DNA of 64,000 nt from Acinetobacter portensis (GTDB lineage: Bacteria; Pseudomonadota; Gammaproteobacteria; Pseudomonadales; Moraxellaceae): the NCBI RefSeq assembly GCF_023158935.1, contig NZ_CP096120.1:1-64000 (forward strand), written 5' to 3'. A model generated the notes under the pieces. The model saw only the letters and a list, made by a program, of their open reading frames with translations. It had not been told where the DNA came from and searched no databases. Within the stretch, counting starts at the first letter, position 1. Each line of letters starts with the position of its first letter. The position numbers and the translations under genes are program-made. This document shows positions 11,752 to 24,774 of this stretch, one piece after another.

Positions 11752-12879
11752 CTATATAGCAGTTATTGTTCCAAGAACACGATAACCTTTAGCTCCTGTT
11801 ACGCTTGGTAAGTTACCATTTAATTGATTCATAAAACGCATTGCTAACCATGCAAAAGCAGTTGCCTCTACCCAAGTTGGGCTTAGTCCTAAGTCTGCTG
11901 TGGTTTGAACCGTCCATTCATGTTTACGTAAACGCCAACGAAGTTGTTCTAATAAATGTGAGTTATAAGCACCGCCACCACATACATAAACTTCACCAGT
12001 TTTCATATCTGAACGATAAATCGCTTTTTTAATTGCACGAGTGGTTAACTTCATTAGCGTTGCTTGAATATTTTCTGGGGTATCTTCTAGTTCATTATAC
12101 TCAAGGTCGCTACGCCAGTCTAAAATTTGTTCATCTAACCATTCCAAATTAAAGTCTTCACGACCTGTACTTTTTGGTGGTTCTTTAGAGAAATATTCAT
12201 GTGCTTGTAAGCGGTCTAACAGGCTACGAATTGCATTGCCATAAGAAGCCCAATTACCATTTTCATCGTAAGGCTGACCTGTATAACGATGACACCATGC
12301 ATCCATTAAAATATTTGCAGGTCCTGTATCAAAACCAAATACATCTTCAGGTTTTCCAGCAGGTAACATGCTGACATTGGCAATACCGCCCAAATTTAAA
12401 ATTACGCGGTGAATGCTGTCATGCTGAAAAAGATCTTGATGAAAGGCAGGAACTAAAGGTGCACCTTGTCCGCCTGCTGCCATATCTCGACGTCGAAAAT
12501 CTGAAATGACAGGAATTTGAGTAATTTCAGTAATGATATTTGGATCGCCAATTTGCAAGGTAAAACCATGTTCAGGTCTGTGACGAATGGTTTGCCCATG
12601 AGAGCCAATTGCTTTTATTTGTGTTTTATCTAAATTATTTTCTTTAATAAGAGTATTAATTCCAGTACCAATCATGGTTGCAAGTGCTACATCTGCTTTC
12701 CCCATACGATCAATTTCGTTGTCATCTGGCAAAGTAAGTGCCATTAATTCATCACGTAAATCTGGGTCAAATGGTAATGTAAGCGTAGCATGTAGCTGCA
12801 ATGGATCAAAAGAAGCAGCAACAATATCGACACCATCCATGCTTGTGCCGGTCATTACCCCAATATAGATCGCTGTCAT
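11752..12879 (-). CDS. anmK: Anhydro-N-acetylmuramic acid kinase AnmK
   Basis: It hydrolyses the 1,6-anhydro bond of anhMurNAc and phosphorylates it to MurNAc-6-phosphate during cell-wall recycling. Seen: the ATP-binding N-terminus IGVMTGTSMDGVD, the GSHGQTIRH segment, the sugar-kinase motif NLGGIANVS, GFDTGPAN and a C-terminal VCGGGAYNSHLL. Starting at the ATG at 12879 gives 375 residues, matching the family; the longer frame adds 17 unlikely residues. It is divergent from tyrS. Two other genes of the route, mupP and ampD, are in this window. Confidence 0.95.
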   Translation of the reverse strand: MTAIYIGVMTGTSMDGVDIVAASFDPLQLHATLTLPFDPDLRDELMALTLPDDNEIDRMGKADVALATMIGTGINTLIKENNLDKTQIKAIGSHGQTIRHRPEHGFTLQIGDPNIITEITQIPVISDFRRRDMAAGGQGAPLVPAFHQDLFQHDSIHRVILNLGGIANVSMLPAGKPEDVFGFDTGPANILMDAWCHRYTGQPYDENGNWASYGNAIRSLLDRLQAHEYFSKEPPKSTGREDFNLEWLDEQILDWRSDLEYNELEDTPENIQATLMKLTTRAIKKAIYRSDMKTGEVYVCGGGAYNSHLLEQLRWRLRKHEWTVQTTADLGLSPTWVEATAFAWLAMRFMNQLNGNLPSVTGAKGYRVLGTITAI

Positions 12880-12960
12880 GATTATTCTTAAGCCTGCATT
12901 GTGCTGAAAAAATGTTAGTATATCGCACAAATTGAATAACTGACGTATTTGGGTTTTGTG

Positions 12961-14175
12961 ATGTCAAATTTCCTGCCAGCTGAAGAACAACTCGCCCTCA
13001 TCCAACGAGGCACTCACGAAATTATCTCTGAAGAGGATCTGTTAAAGAAACTTAAAGAGAACCGTCCTTTAAAAGTAAAGGCGGGTTTTGATCCTACAGC
13101 GCCAGACCTTCACCTAGGTCATACTGTACTTATTAATAAGTTAAAAGTATTTCAAGATTTAGGTCATGAAGTATTGTTCTTAATTGGTGACTATACAGCG
13201 ATGATTGGCGACCCAACAGGGAAAAGTGCTACGCGTCCGCCGTTATCACGCGAACAAGTTTTAGAAAATGCAAAAACTTATCAAGAACAAGTCTTTAAAA
13301 TTCTTGATCCAAATAAAACTAAAGTTGTTTTTAACTCTGAATGGTTTGCAGAAAAATCTGCTGCAGATTTAATTCAACTTGCGTCACAACAAACTGTTGC
13401 GCGTATGTTAGAACGTGATGACTTTACAAAGCGTTATAACAACCATCAACCAATCGCAATCCATGAATTCTTGTATCCATTAGTACAAGGTTATGACTCA
13501 ATTGCGTTGGAGGCAGATGTTGAACTTGGTGGTACAGATCAAACCTTTAACTTATTAATGGGTCGTACACTTCAAGGTCGTTATAACCAAGAAGCACAAG
13601 TTTGTATTACTGTGCCAATTCTTGAAGGTTTAGATGGCGTAAATAAAATGTCTAAATCTTTAGGTAACTATATTGGTGTGTTTGATGCACCGGGTGCAAT
13701 GTACCAAAAAATACTTTCAATGCCAGACTCTTTAATTGAGCGCTATTTCGATTTATTGAGCTTTAAATCTGTTGAAAAAATTCAGCAGTTATTAAAAGAA
13801 GTTGCTGAAGGTCGTAATCCACAAGATGTTAAGAAGATTCTTGCGCTTGAATTGGTAGAGCGTTTCCATGGTGAAGAAGCTGCTGCCAATGCACATAAAG
13901 GTGCAGGTAACTTAATTACAGAAGGTGAATTACCAGAAGGTACGCCAGAAGTAACAATTTCACGCGCTGAATTTGGTGGTGAGATGTTTATCACTTCAAT
14001 TTTACGTGAAGCAGGCTTAACTAAAAATGCTGCACAAGCAAAAGATGCATTAGGTCGTGGTGCTGTTAAAGTCGATTGGCAAACAGTTGATACAACATTC
14101 TCTGTAAAAGAAAATGTGACTTTAATTATTCAAGCAAGTAAAAAGGCAATTGCGAAAGTAACATTCACAGACTAA
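12961..14175 (+). CDS. tyrS: Tyrosyl-tRNA synthetase
   Basis: It charges tRNA-Tyr with tyrosine in the cytoplasm. Seen: the class I signature HLGH in [15 protein letters not shown] (about 45-59), KMSKSLGN (about 230), and a C-terminal S4 RNA-binding domain. The ATG at 12961 gives 404 residues; no strong ribosome site is visible, and a GTG lies directly before it. The divergent spacer with anmK is only about 80 bp, so the two promoters must overlap or abut. Confidence 0.96.
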   Translation: MSNFLPAEEQLALIQRGTHEIISEEDLLKKLKENRPLKVKAGFDPTAPDLHLGHTVLINKLKVFQDLGHEVLFLIGDYTAMIGDPTGKSATRPPLSREQVLENAKTYQEQVFKILDPNKTKVVFNSEWFAEKSAADLIQLASQQTVARMLERDDFTKRYNNHQPIAIHEFLYPLVQGYDSIALEADVELGGTDQTFNLLMGRTLQGRYNQEAQVCITVPILEGLDGVNKMSKSLGNYIGVFDAPGAMYQKILSMPDSLIERYFDLLSFKSVEKIQQLLKEVAEGRNPQDVKKILALELVERFHGEEAAANAHKGAGNLITEGELPEGTPEVTISRAEFGGEMFITSILREAGLTKNAAQAKDALGRGAVKVDWQTVDTTFSVKENVTLIIQASKKAIAKVTFTD

Positions 14176-14210
14176 GACACACTGTAGTGTTATTTAAGTT
14201 ATTGAAAACA

Positions 14211-14237
14211 AAGCAGACTAAATGTCTGCTTTTTTTA
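14211..14237 (+). terminator. tyrS intrinsic terminator
   Basis: The stem AAGCAGAC/GTCTGCTT with a 5-nt loop is followed by a run of T, 36 bp after the tyrS stop. Confidence 0.9.
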
Positions 14238-14239
14238 TA

Positions 14240-14926
14240 TCTGAATATTAAATAAGTAACTTCAAAAAAACCTTATAAAAAAGACACTTAAATTTACCTA
14301 AAGATATTGATTTTCATTAAAGGGGTGTTTAAGCTCTAGATATTTAGGAATATATGTATATAGTGCAAATATTTAATATAAACATATATTTTACAAATAT
14401 TTAGTTTGATTTGTTTGATGAAAGTTTTACCAATAACTACAACAATAACAGAATGAATCCTAAACCGATTCAACTATAGGGAGAGATTTTGGGAGAGATC
14501 TCTTTCTTTTTTTTGTCCAAAATTTAAGATTTAACTTATCTGTCTACTATTTTCTATCTTTAAGCTACTTAACGATGAGTAATTATCTCAAATTCTGAAT
14601 TGCAAAAATTAAAAGCAATTACAGACGTCATAAATCTTATCTATATAAAAGTAATTTCATAAAGATATATCAATAATGCTTTCTATATATAGGTAAATGG
14701 ATTTTTTGGCTGAATATTTGGAAAAGATTTTGAAAATGACTAAAAATTTAAAAAGAACGGGTGGTAAACGGAAAAATAATGTAGGAAATAACAAATAAGA
14801 AGAAAATAAAATTCAAAATAAAATAATTTTTTTGCCTGAAACGTTCAATAAATAGCTTAAAAAAACGAATATTGCTAATTTTTGCCGAAAAATAATACAT
14901 ACGTGAAAAATATTGCTAAATAGGGC
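14240..14926. other. Long A/T-rich region upstream of the rRNA operon
   Basis: About 690 bp with no credible gene. Visible items: a hairpin pair near 14455-14512 ending in a T-tract, a 20-codon basic ORF at 14736 without a good ribosome site, and two copies of AATATTGCTAA (14868 and 14909, 41 bp apart) just upstream of the rRNA promoter. The spaced repeats and A-tracts suit a UP-element or Fis-type activation region, which is inference. Confidence 0.5.
14455..14512 (+). ncRNA. Possible small RNA or orphan terminator
   Basis: A 5-bp stem GAATC/GATTC (14455-14471) is followed by AGAGAT/ATCTCT (14482-14503) running into a T-rich tract, in a gene-free stretch. It looks like the 3' end of a short transcript. 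No clear promoter is seen. Low confidence. Confidence 0.2.
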
Positions 14927-14954
14927 TTGCAAAGCTTAAGGAATCCTCTAGAAT
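14927..14954 (+). promoter_or_regulatory. rRNA operon promoter P1
   Basis: A -35 TTGCAA (14927-14932) and -10 TAGAAT (14949-14954) are separated by 16 bp, with a C/G-rich stretch at the expected start point near 14961. A/T-rich tracts lie upstream. About 260 nt of leader precede the 16S gene. Confidence 0.7.
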
Positions 14955-15029
14955 GCACCCATACCGACGAGATAGACGGAAACGAACGAAGCACGAAGTG
15001 CTGAGTTGTTAAGTTTATTGAAGTCCAGC

Positions 15030-15072
15030 TTCTAGCACTGACGAGGTGTTAGAAAGATCATTAAGAGATTAT
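15030..15072 (+). promoter_or_regulatory. rRNA leader antitermination-like module (boxB/boxA type)
   Basis: A 9-bp stem (TTCTAGCAC/GTGTTAGAA, loop TGACGAG) is followed by ATCATTAAGAG, which resembles boxA. Nearly the same hairpin and tail recur in the 16S-23S spacer at 17136. The arrangement resembles a Nus-dependent rRNA antiterminator; the boxA assignment is inference. Confidence 0.5.
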
Positions 15073-15223
15073 GAAGAACAACTTGTGTGGATTTTTACTG
15101 ATTGATCAATCGAAATTATTTTCATTGATTTGAAGGTAGAAATTACTCGAAGTTTATTTGAGAAATATTTGTCAGAAAATTGATGAGCCAAGATTGGTAC
15201 CCTTTAAAGGTACTACTGATTTT

Positions 15224-16760
<1,537 letters not shown>

Positions 16761-16820
16761 ACGAAAGATTGACGATTGGTAAGAATCCACAACAAGTTGT
16801 TCTTCATACGATGTACCTGA

Positions 16821-16897
<77 letters not shown>

Positions 16898-16965
16898 CTA
16901 CTGACGAAGCAATTAATTGCAGAGTAAGACAGAGAATCAGAGACATTGAATCTATATGATAAGCT

Positions 16966-17041
16966 GGGGACTTAGCTTAGTTGGTAGAGCGCCTGCTTTG
17001 CACGCAGGAGGTCAGGAGTTCGACTCTCCTAGTCTCCACCA
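16966..17041 (+). tRNA. tRNA-Ala (TGC)
   Basis: A 76-nt cloverleaf with acceptor GGGGACT/AGTCTCC, anticodon TGC in CTTTGCACG, the T-loop TTCGACT and an encoded CCA. It is the second spacer tRNA, as in most gammaproteobacterial rRNA operons. Confidence 0.97.
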
Positions 17042-17135
17042 TATATCGTTTACGATATATAAGCTGAGAGATTATAGAATTTAGTAAATTAAACGATAGA
17101 GTTTAAGTTTATTAAGTTCTGTGATTTATCACAGT

Positions 17136-17175
17136 TTCTAGACCTGACGAAGGCTAGAAAAATCATTAACAGAAT
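17136..17175 (+). promoter_or_regulatory. Spacer copy of the rRNA antitermination-like module
   Basis: The stem TTCTAGaCC/GGCTAGAA with the 7-nt loop TGACGAA is followed by ATCATTAACAGAATAT. This is close to the leader copy at 15030 and to E. coli boxA (CTCTTTAACA). It lies before 23S, where a second antiterminator is usual. Confidence 0.5.
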
Positions 17176-17415
17176 ATATTTGAGTTGAAATAATTTGTTC
17201 ATAACTCATCAAACTTAAAAACGAAGAAGCAATTCTGAGTTTACGAGAATGATGATTTACTAGCGATTAAACTGAATCAAGCGTTTTGGTATATGAATCT
17301 AATTGAAGCTGTACAGTGCTTAAGTGCACAGACGCCAACTGTATGATTGACTAACTTGTTAGTTGATCTGTTGCTAATCCTACTTGTAGGGATTAACGAC
17401 TGTTTGGGGTTGTAT

Positions 17416-20310
<2,895 letters not shown>

Positions 20311-20496
20311 ACAACACCCAAACAGTTGTTGTATAAAGCTCAATTGATTCGATATTAAGCAAAATAGCTTGATTCAGAAGAAAGTTAGTAAGACAATGTT
20401 CAACTCAGATATACCTGTTAATGTATTCTATTTGGTACGAAGTAAGGCATACATCAAGCGATGTAAATAAGACCCGAAATAGTCCATAAACAGTTG

Positions 20497-20611
20497 TGCT
20501 GGCGACAATAGCAAGAGTGAACCACCTGATCCCTTCCCGAACTCAGAAGTGAAACCTCTTTGCGCTGATGGTAGTGTGGGGTTACCCATGTGAGAGTAAG
20601 TCATCGCCAGC
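20497..20611 (+). rRNA. rrf: 5S ribosomal RNA
   Basis: About 115 nt. The ends GCTGGCGAC and GTCATCGCCAGC pair, and the internal CCGAACTCAGAAGTGAAA is the conserved loop B/C sequence. It closes the operon; no tRNA lies between 23S and 5S or after 5S. Confidence 0.96.
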
Positions 20612-20621
20612 TCATTAATTC

Positions 20622-20657
20622 TAAAAACCCCCTCCAATACGGAGGGGGTTTTTTTAT
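20622..20657 (+). terminator. rRNA operon terminator
   Basis: The strong G/C stem AACCCCCTCC/GGAGGGGGTT with a short loop is followed by seven T, starting about 11 bp after 5S. Confidence 0.95.
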
Positions 20658-20923
20658 GGGCGGGAAAAGATAATTAGTGGAATAGTGTATTTTTCACTCA
20701 ATTTAAATGTTCGTTATTCATGATTTTTATTCTAAAAATAATTTAAATGTATATTTTTAATAAGTTTTTAGACTAATGTTCAATTGAGTATTTTTTGTTT
20801 TGTGTGAAAATTAACATTATAGTTCCAATAGCAAAATGTAGCTGATAGATACATAAAAACAAAAACTTCTCTGTATGAATCGCTATTGGATTAATTGAAA
20901 TATGAACTTACAGGAAGTAAGGA

Positions 20924-22273
20924 ATGACTCATCAAGCGGTGAACGTTAATCAAATTATTGATCACGCAAAATTTACGCCATTCCATTTTAGGGTTGTTGC
21001 GTGGTGCTTATTAATTATTCTTTTTGATGGCTACGATTTGGCGATTAATGGTGTGGTTTTACCACTATTAATGGACGATTGGGGCTTAAGTGCTGTACAA
21101 GCTGGTATGTTAGCTAGTACAGCATTGGCAGGTATGATGTTTGGTGCCATGATTTTTGGCTCACTTGCAGATAAAATTGGCCGTAAAAAAGTCATTATGA
21201 TCTGTATTGTGCTATTCAGTGGTTTAACTTTTGCTGGTGGTTTTGCATCTAACCCTACAGAATTTGGTATTTTACGCTTCTTAGCAGGCTTAGGAATTGG
21301 CGGTGTTATGCCAAACCTTGTTGCTTTAACTTCTGAATATGCACCTCAAAAAATGCGTAGTACGCTTGTTACGACTATGTTCAGTGGTTATGCGGTTGGT
21401 GGTGTAATGGCGGCATTATTAGGTTCATGGTTTACACCAAGTTTTGGTTGGGAAATCATGTTCTTTATTGCTGGTATTCCATTATTCTTACTTCCAGTTA
21501 TTTGGAAATATTTACCTGAATCTTTAACGTTTATTGTAAAAGAAAATAAGCAAGAAGAAGCACGAAAAATTGTGCGTAAGCTAGCTCCAAACGTAACGGT
21601 AAAAGAAGATACGACATTCGAACTTTATAAAGTTGATGTTCCTGAAGCTGCAAACGTTGCGAGCTTGTTTAGACGTGGTCGTGCAACCAATACATTATTA
21701 TTTTGGGTAGCCTTCTTTACTTGTTTATTAACCATGTACGCGTTAAGTAGCTGGTTGCCTAAGCTTATGATGGCAGCGGGTTATTCAATGGATAACAGCT
21801 TAATGTTCATGATGATTATGAACGTAGGTGCTGTTGTTGGTATTGTTGGCGGTGGTATTTTAGCGGATCGTTTCCATTTAAAACCTGTACTTATGTTCTT
21901 GGGTATTATGGGTGCGATTGTTATGAGCTTAATGGGCTTCCAATCTAATCAATTCTTGCTTTATATTTTAGTGTTCCTTGCTGGTGCTGCTTCTATTGGT
22001 TCGCAAATGCTTCTTTATAGCTATGTTGCACAATTCTACCCGTTAGCTGTACGTTCTACTGGTATTGGTTGGTCTTCTGCTATTGGTCGTATGGGCGCAA
22101 TTGTAGGTCCAATTCTAATTGGTGGTTTGTTAGGAATGAATTTGCCAGCGCACTTTAACTTTATTGCTGTAGGTTTACCTGTATTAATTACTGCAATTGC
22201 TGTTGCTTTAATTATGCATGATGATGAGCCTGAGAAAATTGCTGCGCAAAATGTAGCTACTGCAAAAGCTTAA
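20924..22273 (+). CDS. MFS aromatic acid:H+ symporter (AAHS family)
   Basis: A 12-helix inner-membrane transporter of 449 residues. The helix-1 motif FDGYDLAINGVVLP and the loop 2-3 motif GSLADKIGRKK identify the AAHS branch (relatives: PcaK, BenK, VanK, MucK), which imports benzoate, hydroxybenzoate or muconate with protons. The substrate cannot be named from sequence, and no aromatic catabolic genes are nearby. The start ATG directly follows AAGGA, with AGGAAG further upstream. The gene has its own terminator. Confidence 0.88.
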   Translation: MTHQAVNVNQIIDHAKFTPFHFRVVAWCLLIILFDGYDLAINGVVLPLLMDDWGLSAVQAGMLASTALAGMMFGAMIFGSLADKIGRKKVIMICIVLFSGLTFAGGFASNPTEFGILRFLAGLGIGGVMPNLVALTSEYAPQKMRSTLVTTMFSGYAVGGVMAALLGSWFTPSFGWEIMFFIAGIPLFLLPVIWKYLPESLTFIVKENKQEEARKIVRKLAPNVTVKEDTTFELYKVDVPEAANVASLFRRGRATNTLLFWVAFFTCLLTMYALSSWLPKLMMAAGYSMDNSLMFMMIMNVGAVVGIVGGGILADRFHLKPVLMFLGIMGAIVMSLMGFQSNQFLLYILVFLAGAASIGSQMLLYSYVAQFYPLAVRSTGIGWSSAIGRMGAIVGPILIGGLLGMNLPAHFNFIAVGLPVLITAIAVALIMHDDEPEKIAAQNVATAKA

Positions 22274-22290
22274 AAATTAAGATGTAAAAC

Positions 22291-22313
22291 AAGCCTCCGA
22301 AAGGGGGCTTTTA
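22291..22313 (+). terminator. MFS gene terminator
   Basis: The stem AAGCCTCC/GGGGGCTT (one G-T pair) with a GAAA-type loop is followed by T residues. Confidence 0.8.
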
Positions 22314-22370
22314 TATTAAGAATGAAGGATGATAAATTAAGTATAGTTATAATAATATTCTAAGGTTCCA

Positions 22371-23033
22371 ATGGATTTGAATGAAAAGTTTAAGCATTTT
22401 GCTGATGAAGAATATGAGTCTATTGATACAGTAAAAGATAGTATTTTTCATGGAAAAAAAGCAGATTATTTTGCTTTTGATCGCTCTTGGATTTTGGAAG
22501 TAAAATTTTTAGAAACAGACAGGCGAATTCAGCTTAATGATTTTATAAATGATTTGGCAGATAACGATCCTGATTTGCCAGTATTTTTTGGAACAGTCTC
22601 TGTTGAAAGATTAATCGAAAAGCATAAAAATCCAATTTTGATTAGAAATATATTATGCAATAGATTTGCTCGTAATTTAGAAGCACTTTTGCGTAAAGCT
22701 GATAAGCAAATTTTAGAAACTAAAAATGTCATTGATGGGCATAATACTATTGGTGTAGTGGTCATTTTGAATGAGAGAAATGATTTTCATGATCAAAAAT
22801 TTATTTATCAAGAAATAAGTAGGTTGCTACATAAAGTAGATGAGAAGGGTGCTTTTGAAAGAGAAAATATTCAAGCAGTATGGTATATACATGAATATAA
22901 AGAAAACAATAAAAAGCAATGTTTCTCTACTTTTTTAATTGGTCCTACAGCTAATTTCGACTCAGTAAAATCTTTAGCAGATTTATTAAATATGGATTGG
23001 ATTAATTACAATGGGTATACTTTTAGTATTTAA
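22371..23033 (+). CDS. Uncharacterised protein with a possible PD-(D/E)XK nuclease motif
   Basis: I do not recognise this 220-residue soluble protein. It has no signal peptide or membrane segment. Residues 31-45 read ADYFAFDRSWILEVK, that is D32 then E43-x-K45 on predicted strands, which resembles the core of PD-(D/E)XK nucleases. The rest is mixed alpha/beta. The base composition is more A/T-rich than its neighbours, which may indicate later acquisition. An ankyrin-repeat gene follows after 27 bp, so the two may form one unit. A nuclease role is only a hypothesis. Confidence 0.6.
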   Translation: MDLNEKFKHFADEEYESIDTVKDSIFHGKKADYFAFDRSWILEVKFLETDRRIQLNDFINDLADNDPDLPVFFGTVSVERLIEKHKNPILIRNILCNRFARNLEALLRKADKQILETKNVIDGHNTIGVVVILNERNDFHDQKFIYQEISRLLHKVDEKGAFERENIQAVWYIHEYKENNKKQCFSTFLIGPTANFDSVKSLADLLNMDWINYNGYTFSI

Positions 23034-23060
23034 GAGAACTAAGAATCTCATGGTAAACTT

Positions 23061-23375
23061 ATGAAACTCAACTCATTCTCCCCAATTCCTGAGGATGATG
23101 AAGAACTACATCTTCCTGAACTTGTTTATTGGGCATCTTTAGGTGAACTTGAAGAAGTTAAAAAGAGCCTAGAAAATGGTTCCGATGTAAACACAACAGA
23201 TGAAGAAGGTTACAGCGCATTACAAGCAGCGGCTGAGAACGGCTATTTAGACGTTGTAGAGTATTTGGTTGCTCACGGTGTTGAAGTTAGCTATAAAGGC
23301 GAATATACAGCTTTAGAGCTTGCTGAAATGGCAGGACATATAGAAATTGTAAACTACTTAAAAGCACAAAAATAA
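23061..23375 (+). CDS. Small ankyrin-repeat protein
   Basis: 104 residues, mostly three ankyrin-type helix-turn-helix repeats: LVYWASLGELEEVKKSLENGSDVNT, then EGYSALQAAAENGYLDVVEYLVAHG, then YTALELAEMAGHIEIVNYL. No export signal. Such domains bind other proteins, so it may partner the protein encoded 27 bp upstream. The ATG has no strong ribosome site, which fits translational coupling. It shares a bidirectional terminator with the minus-strand RNA described next. Confidence 0.8.
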   Translation: MKLNSFSPIPEDDEELHLPELVYWASLGELEEVKKSLENGSDVNTTDEEGYSALQAAAENGYLDVVEYLVAHGVEVSYKGEYTALELAEMAGHIEIVNYLKAQK

Positions 23376-23382
23376 TTGATAG

Positions 23383-23517
23383 AAAAAAGAAACCCCAACG
23401 TCCTGTTGGGGTTTCTTTATATTTCGTGTTTTAGGTATAACTCCTGTCGTACCTCACGTCCTGATGCTCAAACTTATTATTTTAGTTTTCTGTTTGGGAA
23501 ACTTCCTGTTTCCTTAT
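23383..23517 (-). ncRNA. Candidate CsrA/RsmA-sequestering small RNA (RsmY/RsmZ/CsrB-like)
   Basis: Read on the minus strand, about 135 nt carry five GGA motifs, four of them as CAGGA, the repeat of CsrB-type RNAs. The 5' hairpin GGAAAC-AGGAA-GTTTCC (23513-23497) and the terminator AAACCCCAAC-AGGAC-GTTGGGGTTT (23414-23390) both show AGGA in a pentaloop. A third stem AGGTA/TACCT (23454-23433) shows CAGGA in its loop, and one more CAGGACG lies between. A T-tract ends the RNA. A TATATT -10 and a GacA-type palindrome lie upstream on the same strand. RsmY and RsmZ are of similar size. Function is inferred; no homology search was possible. Confidence 0.65.
23390..23414. terminator. Bidirectional terminator (ankyrin gene / minus-strand RNA)
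   Basis: A 10-bp perfect stem AAACCCCAAC/GTTGGGGTTT with a 5-nt loop. On the minus strand it is followed by TCTTTTTTC, and on the plus strand by TCTTTAT, so the better T-tract is on the minus strand. Confidence 0.9.
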
Positions 23518-23523
23518 GACTTA

Positions 23524-23591
23524 AATATAGCTTGAAAAATAATGTCTGAATAGCGACAAAACTCATCAACTTATGTAAGCTAAAACGTACA
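23524..23591 (-). promoter_or_regulatory. GacA-type upstream activating site and promoter of the small RNA
   Basis: On the minus strand TGTACG-N6-CTTACA (23591-23574) matches the GacA/UvrY site TGTAAG-N6-CTTACA at 11 of 12 fixed positions. TATATT at 23529-23524 is a likely -10, putting the start near 23517. The palindrome is then centred about 66 bp upstream of the start, the spacing seen at Pseudomonas rsm genes. The -35 is weak, as expected for an activator-dependent promoter. Confidence 0.6.
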
Positions 23592-23614
23592 TTATTGCTT
23601 AAAAATAAAACGAA

Positions 23615-24157
23615 TTAAGCGCTAACATATTGAACTAATTTATCAAATGATGCTTTTAGTGCACGCTCATCAAAAGTATTTGCTTCAAACTCTTCTGCTT
23701 GATTACGTGAGAAAATATCACGAATTTCTACAACAGCATTGCTATCAACTAAACCAAGCTGAGTTGCAACTTGACGAATTTGATCAATTGAACGTGAACC
23801 ATTTGAACCGCCATAACTTACGTATGCAGCAGGTTTGCCCGCCCATTCTTTACCTAAGTAATCGAGTGCATTTTTAAGTGCAGGGCTATAACCGTGGTTA
23901 TATTCAGGACTAATGAAAATGAAAGCGTCACCTTGTGCAACTTTGTCTGCCCAAGCTTGTTGTTTCGGTTGATCATAAATACCTGTTAATGGAGGATGAG
24001 CACCTGCAAAAATTGGTAAATCCCATTCTTTTAAATCGACAAGTTCAACTTCCACAGTTGAAAAATCATAAGATTCGATGCTTTTTTGAATCCAACGTGC
24101 AACTTTAATTGCTGTGCGTCCTTCACGAACACTACCAATAACAACTTGAATCTTCAT
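23615..24157 (-). CDS. NAD(P)H-dependent FMN reductase
   Basis: A 180-residue flavodoxin-fold oxidoreductase. Seen: the phosphate-binding loop IGSVREGRTAIKVARW at the N-terminus, and the family motif FISPEYNHGYSPALKNALDYL (about 82-102), followed by YVSYGGSNGSRS. Known relatives reduce FMN or quinones (ChrR/SsuE/AzoR-like). The ssu sulfonate operon 8-13 kb away has no ssuE, so this protein could supply FMNH2 to SsuD; that is inference. A candidate small RNA starts about 100 bp downstream on the same strand. Confidence 0.88.
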   Translation of the reverse strand: MKIQVVIGSVREGRTAIKVARWIQKSIESYDFSTVEVELVDLKEWDLPIFAGAHPPLTGIYDQPKQQAWADKVAQGDAFIFISPEYNHGYSPALKNALDYLGKEWAGKPAAYVSYGGSNGSRSIDQIRQVATQLGLVDSNAVVEIRDIFSRNQAEEFEANTFDERALKASFDKLVQYVSA

Positions 24158-24250
24158 TTATAAATCCTGCATTTTTTAATGAATGTTTATTAAATTATTA
24201 TAGTAATTATTTCATGTATATAGGAACTTTATATCTAAAAGAATCGGGCA

Positions 24251-24273
24251 TAAAAAAAGCTTCCGAAGAAGCT
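24251..24273 (-). terminator. fkpB terminator
   Basis: On the minus strand AGCTTC-TTCG-GAAGCT is a UUCG-capped stem followed by seven T. Confidence 0.92.
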
Positions 24274-24291
24274 CTTTTATAGAAAATTGAA

Positions 24292-24774
24292 TTACATCAA
24301 TTTCACACCTTGTTGACCTGCAGGTGTTACTTTGAAAATTTCTACTTCAAAAGTAATGTTTTTACCTGCAAGTGGATGGTTGAAGTCAACTTCGGTAATG
24401 TCATCACCAACAGTTTTAACCACGCCATATAAGCTTTGTTTTGCTTTGTCTTCAAACTCGATCATGTGACCTTCAACAGGACGTTGTTCGAATTTTACAG
24501 TATCAAATTTTTGTACGTTTTCTGGATTCCACGGACCAAAAGCATCTTCTGGTAAAAGGCTAACTGTACGACGGTCGCCTGCACGTAAACCAAATAATGC
24601 TTTTTCAAAGCCTGGTAATAAGCTGCCATCGCCCATAACTAAACTTACAGGCTCTTCGCGGTTACGCGTATTGTCAATTTCTACACCATTTTCAATGGCT
24701 ACAGAAAAATGAAGTGCGACTTTAGCGCCATCTTCAATACGTGTTTCTTCGTTTGGGTTAATAAAATCAGTCAT
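24292..24774 (-). CDS. fkpB: FKBP-type peptidyl-prolyl isomerase (FkpB/SlpA)
   Basis: A cytoplasmic SlyD/SlpA-class prolyl isomerase, 160 residues from the ATG at 24774. Seen: VALHFSVAIENGVEIDNTRNREEPVSLVMGDGSLLPGFE, then the insert-in-flap chaperone domain with GPWNPENVQKF, and DFNHPLAGKNITFEVEIFKV at the C-terminus. The start overlaps the lspA stop by 8 bp, implying coupled translation. ileS-lspA-fkpB is a conserved gammaproteobacterial order, but the usual next gene ispH is not here. Confidence 0.92.
   Translation of the reverse strand: MTDFINPNEETRIEDGAKVALHFSVAIENGVEIDNTRNREEPVSLVMGDGSLLPGFEKALFGLRAGDRRTVSLLPEDAFGPWNPENVQKFDTVKFEQRPVEGHMIEFEDKAKQSLYGVVKTVGDDITEVDFNHPLAGKNITFEVEIFKVTPAGQQGVKLM

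Noticed and set aside
14736..14798. 20-codon basic ORF before the rRNA operon
   Set aside because: No ribosome site and no context; chance ORF in A/T-rich DNA.
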